NCBI GenBank assembly: GCA_022511225.1
Contig: JAFLRZ010000001.1
Span: 1 to 64,000, forward strand
DNA length: 64,000 nucleotides
Direction: 5' to 3'
Source of the DNA: Eubacterium sp.
GTDB lineage: Bacteria; Bacillota; Clostridia; Oscillospirales; Acutalibacteraceae
Shown here: piece by piece, positions 8,575 through 15,487 of the stretch
Layout: the number at the start of each line of letters is the position of its first letter
Numbering within the stretch: the stretch's first letter is position 1
Translations under genes and position numbers: made by a program
Notes under the pieces: model-generated
The model's input: only the letters and a program-made list of their open reading frames with translations
The model's database searches: none
Told to the model about the DNA's origin: nothing

Positions 8575-9858
8575 TTATTCCTTAACTGCTGACTCAACGA
8601 TTAAATCAACAGCCTTTCTTGTCTTAATATCTGATGCAAGCTGTTCAGCAGGAACAGCAGCCTTAATCTGCTCAGCCTCCATCTGATACTGTTCAGCAAG
8701 CTTTGCAACCTCAGCGTCAATTTCTTCTTCAGTTGCTTCGATATTTTCAGCTTTAACAATTGCTTCAAGAGCAATAGAGGTCTTAACCTGCTTCTCAGCA
8801 CCCTCTTTGAAGGTTTCTTTGAAGGAGTCCATATCCTGACCCATATAACCAAGATATGTATTAAGGTCAATGCCCTGCATCTGGAGTCTGTATGAGTAAT
8901 CCTGAATCATCTCGTCACATCTCTGATCATACATACATTCAGGAACTTCAACCTCCATATTCTCAACAACCTGCTCGATTAACTGATTTTCAAAATCAGC
9001 CTTTGCGTCTGCTTCTTTCTTATCAGAAAGCTGCTTTTTGATGTCTGCCTTAAGCTCATCAAGAGTATCAAAATCTGATACGTCCTTTGCAAATTCGTCA
9101 TCAAGCTCAGGAAGTTCCTTTGTCTTGATTTCGTGAATTTTGCACTTGAATACGGCATCCTTGCCTGCAAGCTCAGCAGCATACTCTTCAGGGAAAGTAA
9201 CGTTTACGTCAAACTCATCACCAACGTTATGACCTGCAACCTGCTCCTCAAAACCCGGAATGAATGAGCCTGAGCCAAGCTCGAGAGGATAATTCTCGCC
9301 CTTGCCTCCGTCAAAAGCTACACCGTCAACAAAGCCTTCGAAGTCGATTTCAGCAGTATCGCCCATCTCAGCAGCTCTGTCCTCAACTGTAACAAGTCGT
9401 GAATTCCTGTCAAGCATATTGTTTATTTCGTTATCTACGTCTTCATCAGTTGCTTCTGTCGGGAGCATTGCAGCCTTTAAGCCCTTGTACTCGCCAAGCT
9501 TAACCTCTTCCGGATAAACATTAATTTTAAGAGTAAGCTCTAAACCCTCTGACTTGCTCATTACAGGAACGTCAAGATCAAAAGGCTGACCTACCATTCT
9601 GAAATTACCCTCTTCAATTGCATCACCTACAACTGTTGGGTATATAATTTCAAGTGCTTCCTCGTAGAATGCACCCTCACCATAATATTTCTCTACCATT
9701 CCCTGAGTAGCCTTACCCTTACGAAATCCCGGAATCTGAATGCTTTTTCTCTGCTTCTGGTAAGCTTTTTTGCAAGCTTCAGCAAACTCCTCAGCTGTTG
9801 CAGTGATGTTAAGCTCATATACGTTTGTCTCAACTTTATTAGATGATTTAAGTGCCAT
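8575..9858 (-). CDS. tig: Trigger factor, ribosome-associated peptidyl-prolyl isomerase
   Basis: A chaperone that binds at the ribosome exit tunnel. The ribosome-docking signature GFRKGKA is at about residue 43 (IPGFRKGKATQGMVEKYYG). The FKBP-type PPIase domain follows (MGDTAEIDFEGFVDG...FIPGFEEQVAGHNVGDEFDV), then a long helical C-terminal arm domain rich in Glu and Lys. The length is 427. RBS AGGAGG stands well placed before the ATG. First gene of tig-clpP-clpX. Confidence 0.97.
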   Translation of the reverse strand: MALKSSNKVETNVYELNITATAEEFAEACKKAYQKQRKSIQIPGFRKGKATQGMVEKYYGEGAFYEEALEIIYPTVVGDAIEEGNFRMVGQPFDLDVPVMSKSEGLELTLKINVYPEEVKLGEYKGLKAAMLPTEATDEDVDNEINNMLDRNSRLVTVEDRAAEMGDTAEIDFEGFVDGVAFDGGKGENYPLELGSGSFIPGFEEQVAGHNVGDEFDVNVTFPEEYAAELAGKDAVFKCKIHEIKTKELPELDDEFAKDVSDFDTLDELKADIKKQLSDKKEADAKADFENQLIEQVVENMEVEVPECMYDQRCDEMIQDYSYRLQMQGIDLNTYLGYMGQDMDSFKETFKEGAEKQVKTSIALEAIVKAENIEATEEEIDAEVAKLAEQYQMEAEQIKAAVPAEQLASDIKTRKAVDLIVESAVKE

Positions 9859-9900
9859 AATAATGACCTCCTAACAATATTTTCTAATCATCGAAATGGA

Positions 9901-9929
9901 ATTATAACATATTATAAAAACAATATCAA
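9901..9929 (-). promoter_or_regulatory. SigA-type promoter of tig-clpP-clpX
   Basis: Minus-strand TTGATA (9924-9929), 17 bp, TATAAT (9901-9906). No CtsR or CIRCE box is visible nearby, so the operon looks constitutive. Confidence 0.75.
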
Positions 9930-9935
9930 GAATTT

Positions 9936-10622
9936 TTAGAATTTCTTGACTAAATATGGCACAAAATTAAGTCTGTCAGCAGAAATCAACTTAAAGCTGA
10001 CATCATCTACACTGTCATCAACTGCAAAACGCGCAGCTACACCATGAAGATGCCCATAATAGCATTTTTTTATACCATATTCATTTAACAGATTTAATAT
10101 TTCTTCGCACTTTTCATTTGCAGTAATAGGCGGATAATGAAGAAAGACAAGCTTTTCATCCGATTTAGCTGAATCGAGGGACATTTTAAGTCGCAGTACT
10201 TCTCTATTGAGTACCTTTTCATCCTGAGCCTCCTCAGAATCAAACAGCCATCCTCTGCTTCCGCACACAGAAAAGCCGTCAAACTCGACAGCGTTATTAT
10301 AAAGAAATGAAATAGTATTAAATCCGTTTTCATTTATAAATTTATTCATTTTGCTGACGGTATTCCACCAATAATCATGATTACCTTTAATAATAATTTT
10401 TTTGCCGTTAAGGTTATTTATAAACTTAAAATCGTTATAAAGTTCATCAAAATTCATTGCCCAGCTGATGTCACCTGCAATAACTACATAATCATCATCA
10501 CTAACTAAATTATTCCAATTTTTCTGTAATTTTTCAGTATAGTTTTCCCAGCCGTTAAAAGTATCCATAGGTTTATTCGTACCGAAGGACAAATGAGTAT
10601 CGGCAATTGCAAAAAGTGACAT
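9936..10622 (-). CDS. Calcineurin-like metallophosphoesterase
   Basis: A predicted cytoplasmic phosphohydrolase with two metal ions. The complete set of metal-ligand motifs is present: ADTHLSFG (DxH), GDISWAMN (GDxxW), GNHDYWW (GNHD/E), FLHYPP and GHLHG (GHxH). The spacing and the GDISWAM/GNHDYWW sequence match the COG1768 group of predicted phosphohydrolases, whose substrate is unknown. The length is 228. It is transcribed divergently from the DUF1540 gene and is apparently a single-gene unit. Its stop lies only a few bases upstream of the tig promoter -35. Confidence 0.88.
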   Translation of the reverse strand: MSLFAIADTHLSFGTNKPMDTFNGWENYTEKLQKNWNNLVSDDDYVVIAGDISWAMNFDELYNDFKFINNLNGKKIIIKGNHDYWWNTVSKMNKFINENGFNTISFLYNNAVEFDGFSVCGSRGWLFDSEEAQDEKVLNREVLRLKMSLDSAKSDEKLVFLHYPPITANEKCEEILNLLNEYGIKKCYYGHLHGVAARFAVDDSVDDVSFKLISADRLNFVPYLVKKF

Positions 10623-10683
10623 AGCATCTCCTTGAATAAAAATAATTGATTTTCACAAACTAATCTTGAAGGGAGTGATAAAA

Positions 10684-10854
10684 ATGAATGATGAGATTAA
10701 AGGAATTTCCTGCGAAGTAAAGAATTGTAAGTTTAACAGCCGCGAGAAGTATTGTATGGCGGGTCATATCAGGGTTGGTGATCCGACGGCTACAAGCTCA
10801 AGCGATACAAACTGTCAGACATTTGAATGCTGCGACAACTGTGAGTGCAGATAA
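10684..10854 (+). CDS. DUF1540 domain small cysteine-rich protein
   Basis: A 56-residue protein with a DUF1540 pattern: C-x5-C (CEVKNC), then C (YCMAGHIRVG) and C-x5-CCxxCxC at the C-terminus. In this family the cysteines are presumed to bind a metal; the function is unknown, and homologues are common in spore-forming Clostridia. The ATG at 10684 is preferred to the upstream TTG because GAAGGGAG lies 8 bases before it. The gene stands alone, with a terminator after it. No clear SigA promoter was found in the 61-base divergent gap. Confidence 0.85.
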   Translation: MNDEIKGISCEVKNCKFNSREKYCMAGHIRVGDPTATSSSDTNCQTFECCDNCECR

Positions 10855-10884
10855 CAAACAAAAAGGATAAATAAAGCTATAACG

Positions 10885-10914
10885 AAAATACGGCTCATAC
10901 GAGCCGTATTTTTG
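10885..10914. terminator. Bidirectional terminator between DUF1540 gene and thrC
   Basis: Perfect 12 bp stem AAAATACGGCTC/GAGCCGTATTTT (10885-10896 with 10901-10912), loop ATAC. T runs lie on both sides, so it can serve both convergent genes. Confidence 0.85.
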
Positions 10915-10921
10915 GCGTTGA

Positions 10922-12418
10922 TTATAAATTAAGAAGTTTGAATACCATTTGGCTCATATCCTCTTTATTGCACACGTCGTTGAATCTTACCGACTTATCC
11001 TTAAGGCTTGCAAGAGGAGTTGGAATAGAAACGTTAGTCACCTTGTTTAGCTCATCAACCATTTCAAATTCGTCAAGCTTTGGAGCTTCGCCGTTAAGAA
11101 CTGCATCCAGCACGCTTGCAGAAAACTTATACGGCGATGCAGTAGAATCGATTACGGTAGGAATATCTGACTTTCCGCTCTCAACAAACTTTTCGTACAC
11201 CTTGACCGCAACTGCAGTGTGGGTGTCACAAAGATAATTATAACTGTTAAAATGAGTTTTAATGGTGTCGTAAACCTCTTCCTCACTCGCATAGCCCGAG
11301 TCAAAAACTGCTGAAATCTGCGCCATAAGATTCTCTGAAATTTCATACACTCCGTCAGAATTGAGTTTAGACATCAAATCAGCAACAAGCTTGTCATCCT
11401 CGCCGCTCATATGGAACAAAAGTCTTTCAAGATTTGATGAAATGAGTATATCCATAGAAGGTGACGTTGTTGTATAAAAAGCTCTGTTTCTGTCGTACTT
11501 GCCCGTATGAAGAAAGTCAGTAAGAACATTGTTGGAGTTAGAAGCGCAGACAAGGTATTTAATCGGAAGTCCCATTTGCTTAGCATAATACGCAGCAAGG
11601 ATGTTACCGAAATTACCTGTAGGCACAACGACGTTCATTTCCTCTCCGAGCTTAATATTGCCCATTTCAAGCATATCGCAGTATGCTGAGAAATAGTATA
11701 CTATCTGCGGAACAAGTCTGCCCCAGTTGATTGAATTTGCTGATGAAAACATCATATTCTTCTCAGCAAGTTGAGCCTTAATTTCTGCATTAGTGAAGAT
11801 AGATTTAACAGCGCTCTGTGCATCGTCAAAATTGCCGTTAATAGCGCATACTGCTACGTTGTCGCCCTCCTGAGTGGTCATTTGAAGCTTTTGCATAGGT
11901 GATACACCGTCAACAGGATAGAACACTAAAATTTTTGTATTATCCACATTCTTGAAGCCTTCAAGTGCAGCTTTGCCTGTATCACCGGACGTTGCAACAA
12001 GTATTACGATTGTCTTGCCGTCAGCAGTCTTTTTAGCAGAAACGGTCATAAGATAAGGAAGGAGCTGAAGAGCCATATCCTTGAATGCACAAGTAGGTCC
12101 GTGCCAGAGTTCAAGAATATTCTTGTTGCCTGCAACATTTACTGTTGGCGCAATTTTGTCTGACGAAAACTTGTCAGCGGCGTAAGCGCCCTCTACGCAG
12201 TAATCAAGCTCTTCTTCAGTAAAGTCAGTAAGATATTCTTTAAGAACAGTTTTAGCCCTGTCAATATATGACATTGGGACCATTGAAGAAATCTTGTCAA
12301 TCGAAAACTGAGGAATTTCGCAAGGAACAAAAAGTCCGCCTTCCTCGCTGATTCCCTGTGCAATTGCTTTTGATGCAGTTACTTTTATAGATTTATCTCG
12401 CGTTGAAGTATAATACAT
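10922..12418 (-). CDS. thrC: Threonine synthase
   Basis: A PLP-dependent lyase that converts O-phosphohomoserine to L-threonine. The PLP lysine lies in HGPTCAFKDMALQLLP. The SGDTGKAALEGFKN phosphate-binding segment and VPTGNFGNILAAYYAK are characteristic of the long (about 500 residue) threonine synthase class; this one has 498. The ATG at 12418 follows TAGGAGACGCTT. It is the last gene of rbgA-rnhB-yraN-thrC, 31 bases after yraN. No T-box or riboswitch fits in that gap. Confidence 0.95.
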   Translation of the reverse strand: MYYTSTRDKSIKVTASKAIAQGISEEGGLFVPCEIPQFSIDKISSMVPMSYIDRAKTVLKEYLTDFTEEELDYCVEGAYAADKFSSDKIAPTVNVAGNKNILELWHGPTCAFKDMALQLLPYLMTVSAKKTADGKTIVILVATSGDTGKAALEGFKNVDNTKILVFYPVDGVSPMQKLQMTTQEGDNVAVCAINGNFDDAQSAVKSIFTNAEIKAQLAEKNMMFSSANSINWGRLVPQIVYYFSAYCDMLEMGNIKLGEEMNVVVPTGNFGNILAAYYAKQMGLPIKYLVCASNSNNVLTDFLHTGKYDRNRAFYTTTSPSMDILISSNLERLLFHMSGEDDKLVADLMSKLNSDGVYEISENLMAQISAVFDSGYASEEEVYDTIKTHFNSYNYLCDTHTAVAVKVYEKFVESGKSDIPTVIDSTASPYKFSASVLDAVLNGEAPKLDEFEMVDELNKVTNVSIPTPLASLKDKSVRFNDVCNKEDMSQMVFKLLNL

Positions 12419-12449
12419 AAGCGTCTCCTAAAAAATAATTTAATATATT

Positions 12450-12803
12450 TTATACTAACTGAAAAGCATTTTCAAGATGTTTGACTAATTTAGTCTTATT
12501 ATTTTCAGTAATTATTTCTATAACGTCAAATCTCGGCTGAAGATTAGTTTTGTTATTCATAAGATAAATTTGAGATGAGGCAATAATTTTCTTCTGTTTT
12601 GCATGATTTACAAATTCTTTCGGTTGTGCAATCGAGTCGTTGCTTCTCTGCTTAACCTCAATGAAACAAATATATTTTTTGTTAGATGCAATTATGTCAA
12701 TCTCACCAAATCTTGTAGTGTAATTAACGTCAAGTATTTTATACCGTTTCTTGCGCAGAAACTTTGCCGCCTCTATCTCTCCGAGCTTTCCCCTGCTATT
12801 CAT
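12450..12803 (-). CDS. YraN/UPF0102 family endonuclease-like protein
   Basis: A 117-residue protein with the restriction-endonuclease-like core of the UPF0102 family: an N-terminal GKLGEIEAAKFLRKK helix, then FGEIDIIASNKKYICFIEVKQRS with the E-x-D...E-x-K metal-binding signature. The family is related to Holliday junction resolvases; the cellular role is unclear. The gene overlaps rnhB by 8 bases, and the rnhB-yraN order is conserved in Firmicutes. Confidence 0.93.
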   Translation of the reverse strand: MNSRGKLGEIEAAKFLRKKRYKILDVNYTTRFGEIDIIASNKKYICFIEVKQRSNDSIAQPKEFVNHAKQKKIIASSQIYLMNNKTNLQPRFDVIEIITENNKTKLVKHLENAFQLV

Positions 12804-13401
12804 TATTCAAAATCTTCCTTAAAAACGATTTTCTGTGAATCGGTGAAATACCGTATTTTTCTATCATTTCATAATGAAGCTTTGTTCCGTATCCCTTGTG
12901 CTTTTCAAATTGATATTCGGGGTACTTTTCAGCAAGCTCGAGCATATATCTGTCTCGGCTTACCTTTGCAATTATTGATGCAGCCGCAATATTTGCACTT
13001 TTACTGTCGCCTTTGACTATATCCCATTCAGCAATAGAAAGACCGGGCTTTTTATTGCCGTCTATAAGCGCAATGTCAGGCTTAACGGAAAGTCCATCAA
13101 CGGCTCTTCTCATAGCAAGAAATGTAGCTTGTAAAATATTGATTTCGTCGATTTCCTGCTCTGTTGCGATACCGACACTATATGAAATGGCTTCCTCCTT
13201 TATAATATCAAAAAGGGCATCTCTTTTCTTCTCTGAAAGCTTTTTTGAGTCGTTTACACCGTCAATTACATATCCCTTTGGCAGGATAACTGCGGCAGCG
13301 TAAACGGGACCCGCAAGAGGTCCTCTGCCTGCTTCATCGACACCACATATAACGTTATAACCTTGTGAATACGCTTTTTCTTCAAATTCTAACCAATTCA
13401 T
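12796..13401 (-). CDS. rnhB: Ribonuclease HII
   Basis: Cleaves RNA in RNA-DNA hybrids, including single misincorporated ribonucleotides. The active-site motif is D22-E23 in GVDEAGRGPLAGPVYAAAV; further acidic residues are in IALIDGN and SKSANIAAASIIAKVSRDR, and DSKKLSEKKR is present. The 201-residue length is normal. It overlaps the ends of both rbgA and yraN by a few bases. RNase HI is encoded separately at 36996-37430. Confidence 0.97.
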   Translation of the reverse strand: MNWLEFEEKAYSQGYNVICGVDEAGRGPLAGPVYAAAVILPKGYVIDGVNDSKKLSEKKRDALFDIIKEEAISYSVGIATEQEIDEINILQATFLAMRRAVDGLSVKPDIALIDGNKKPGLSIAEWDIVKGDSKSANIAAASIIAKVSRDRYMLELAEKYPEYQFEKHKGYGTKLHYEMIEKYGISPIHRKSFLRKILNNE

Positions 13402-14264
13402 AACGGCAGCTCAAGAGATATTCTCCCGAGCATTCCTCCTCGAAATTCATCGCAAAGCATTACAGCCGTGCGCTCATAATTTATTTCTCCGCCTTTGATG
13501 AGAAATCCTCTTTTTTTTCCGATTAGTTCCAATATTTCCCAGCCTTGTAAGCCGTCAATACTATTTAGCTTATATCTCTCTGTTATAGCCTGCGGACGAA
13601 GCGTTGAAAGCACCTCAAGCAGTCTGCAGGAAAGAGTTTCAATGTCTGTTACCTCGTCCTTTACTGCGCCTGTAAATGCAAGCTTGTCCCCTACCTCAGG
13701 GTCATCAAATTTAGGCCACAGTACACCCGGGGTATCAAGAAGTTCAATGCCTTTTCCTACAGCAAACCATTGCTGCTGCCTTGTGACACCTGCCTTATCA
13801 GCAACCTTGGCTTTTGAATTACCTGCCATTCTGTTTATAAAAGACGATTTTCCTGTATTCGGAATTCCGACAACCATAAGCCTTAATGCCTTGCCGTTCA
13901 TTCCCTTTTGCTCGTTTCTCTCTATTACGCTTTGAAGCGCCTGCTTCACAGTAGGTAAAAAGTTGTTAAGTCCTTTACCAGTTCTGCAATCAACAGGCAG
14001 AGCATATATTCCGTTACTTTTATAATAATCAACCCACAGTTTTGTTGCCTGAGCATCTGCGATATCGCATTTATTGAGCAAAACAATACGAGGCTTTTTG
14101 CTTATTAATTCGCCGAGCTCGGGATTAGATGAGCTGTAAGGAATTCTTGCATCAACAAGCTCAACAACTCCGTCAACAAGGTTAAGACTTTCCTTGATAA
14201 TCCGTCTTGTCTTAGCCATATGACCGGGAAACCACTGAACTGTCTGTTTTTGAAAATCTGCCAT
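13398..14264 (-). CDS. rbgA: Ribosome biogenesis GTPase RbgA (YlqF)
   Basis: A circularly permuted GTPase required for late 50S assembly. The motif order is G4 NKCD, G5, then G1 GIPNTGKSSFINRM, G2 and G3 DTPGVLWPKF. The N-terminal QWFPGHMAKTRR is diagnostic. The ATG at 14264 (MADFQKQ) is preferred over the one at 14279, because the promoter -10 at 14292-14297 would leave almost no leader for the upstream ATG. First gene of rbgA-rnhB-yraN-thrC. In many Firmicutes the upstream neighbours are rplS and lepB; here a subtilase and another gene intervene. Confidence 0.96.
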   Translation of the reverse strand: MADFQKQTVQWFPGHMAKTRRIIKESLNLVDGVVELVDARIPYSSSNPELGELISKKPRIVLLNKCDIADAQATKLWVDYYKSNGIYALPVDCRTGKGLNNFLPTVKQALQSVIERNEQKGMNGKALRLMVVGIPNTGKSSFINRMAGNSKAKVADKAGVTRQQQWFAVGKGIELLDTPGVLWPKFDDPEVGDKLAFTGAVKDEVTDIETLSCRLLEVLSTLRPQAITERYKLNSIDGLQGWEILELIGKKRGFLIKGGEINYERTAVMLCDEFRGGMLGRISLELPL

Positions 14265-14291
14265 AATAACACCATTCATAAGTTTTTGTTC

Positions 14292-14320
14292 ATTATACTA
14301 AAAATAGCAAAAAAAAGCAA
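14292..14320 (-). promoter_or_regulatory. Promoter of rbgA-rnhB-yraN-thrC, overlapping a terminator
   Basis: Minus-strand TTGCTT (14315-14320), 17 bp, TATAAT (14292-14297). The -35 hexamer lies inside the 3' arm of the terminator hairpin of the upstream gene. Confidence 0.7.
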
Positions 14321-14345
14321 GATGACGAAGCACCTTGCTTTTAGA
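14305..14345 (-). terminator. Terminator after the anchored propeller-like gene
   Basis: Stem AAAGCAAG/CTTGCTTT (about 14314-14321 with 14334-14341), 12-base loop, followed on the minus strand by a run of eight T. Confidence 0.75.
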
Positions 14346-15374
14346 TTAAAAATAGTAATACCAGTATGCACCCTCTGACAGCTTATACAGCATATTGTTT
14401 TTAGTATCATTAAGATAGTAAGTACATTTATACTTATAGCCGCAATCATGCTTATAAAGCTTTTTAATATCTCCGTAAACTATCTCATAATCACCGAAAC
14501 GAGCAAATACCTGTTTGTTTTCAGGTTGTTTTCTGCCCTCTGATTTTAACATTTTTGCTTTTACCGTCTTAATCGTTTCTTTATCTGTCTTTACCTTTTC
14601 ACCGTCAGTATTAAGCACGGTAACTTTATCCTGCCAATCAAGAAGATAAATATTGCTGTCAATACTATCGTCCACGTAAAGATATCCAATTTCAAATAAA
14701 TCCGAAGCAATCAGCGAATCAGCGCCGTTCTTATATTTGTGAAGCTGATATGTGTGAAAATCAATCTCTTTATACTTTTCTTCAACCTCAAGAACTGTTC
14801 TTTGATCCTGTTGCTCCAAAGTCATTGTACTTGCGCAATAATACAGAGAATCATCTATTACACATGGGTAAATATTATCTACCGTATTGGGCGTCTGAAA
14901 AATCTTCTTAAGCTCATTCGTTTCCATATTTAATGAAAACAAACAAAATCCCCAGTTATAATTTTCATAATAGTCCGTATATGCATAAGCAGTAAAGAAA
15001 AGCTCATTATCAATCAGATAAATATTATCTATGTCTGATAAAGGTGTCTTTTTTTCATCAATAGGATAGTACGCTTCGCCTGACTTCAAATCGTAAATAA
15101 CAAGCTTTGAAGCATTGCCGAAGGTATTTGAGCTTGATTCATCTAAAACAGAATAAATAAATTTATCCTCAGTAAGATAACAATCTGTGCTTTCTCTGTA
15201 TGCATTGCTTGGAGTGTAATTAATTTGTTCTACCTTATCGCCTTTGAGAGAGATAGATACAGGCAGAGATAAATCATCAGCAAAATCAGAAAATGCAACA
15301 AACACACCTACTAAAGCAATGATAGTTGCTAACACAACGCAGATTGAAATAATAATAGCTTTTTTCTTATTCAT
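14346..15374 (-). CDS. Membrane-anchored protein of unknown function, possible beta-propeller
   Basis: 342 residues. The N-terminus MNKKKAIIISICVVLATIIALVG is a single hydrophobic anchor or uncleaved signal; no lipobox Cys follows. The rest is extracellular, rich in Tyr, Asp and Asn, with recurring strand-turn units such as DKFIYSVLDE, LVIYDLKSGEAYY, NELFFTAYAY, CLFSLNMETNELKKIF and DSLYYCAST. These look like blades of a beta-propeller of the DUF5050 type, though that is an inference from pattern only. It has its own promoter and terminator, so it is a one-gene unit between the subtilase and rbgA. No catalytic motif was recognised. Confidence 0.7.
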   Translation of the reverse strand: MNKKKAIIISICVVLATIIALVGVFVAFSDFADDLSLPVSISLKGDKVEQINYTPSNAYRESTDCYLTEDKFIYSVLDESSSNTFGNASKLVIYDLKSGEAYYPIDEKKTPLSDIDNIYLIDNELFFTAYAYTDYYENYNWGFCLFSLNMETNELKKIFQTPNTVDNIYPCVIDDSLYYCASTMTLEQQDQRTVLEVEEKYKEIDFHTYQLHKYKNGADSLIASDLFEIGYLYVDDSIDSNIYLLDWQDKVTVLNTDGEKVKTDKETIKTVKAKMLKSEGRKQPENKQVFARFGDYEIVYGDIKKLYKHDCGYKYKCTYYLNDTKNNMLYKLSEGAYWYYYF

Positions 15375-15393
15375 AACTGATCACCTCGTGCTC

Positions 15394-15422
15394 ATTATAT
15401 AGCAAAGTTGCCGTAATCACAA
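15394..15422 (-). promoter_or_regulatory. SigA-type promoter of the anchored propeller-like gene
   Basis: Minus-strand TTGTGA (15417-15422), 17 bp, TATAAT (15394-15399). RBS GAGGTGAT lies just before the ATG at 15374. Confidence 0.7.
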
Positions 15423-15487
15423 GGCTCGCATAGTAGAAGTAATCCACGGAGCGTAGAATGTTCTGAATTAATATATCTCTATTGCAG

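Noticed and set aside
8600-9520. Several open frames overlapping tig on both strands
   Set aside because: They lie wholly within trigger factor, lack RBS and have unnatural composition; they are shadow frames of a gene with strong codon bias.
12419-12449. T-box or riboswitch before thrC
   Set aside because: The gap is only 31 bases and contains little more than a ribosome binding site.
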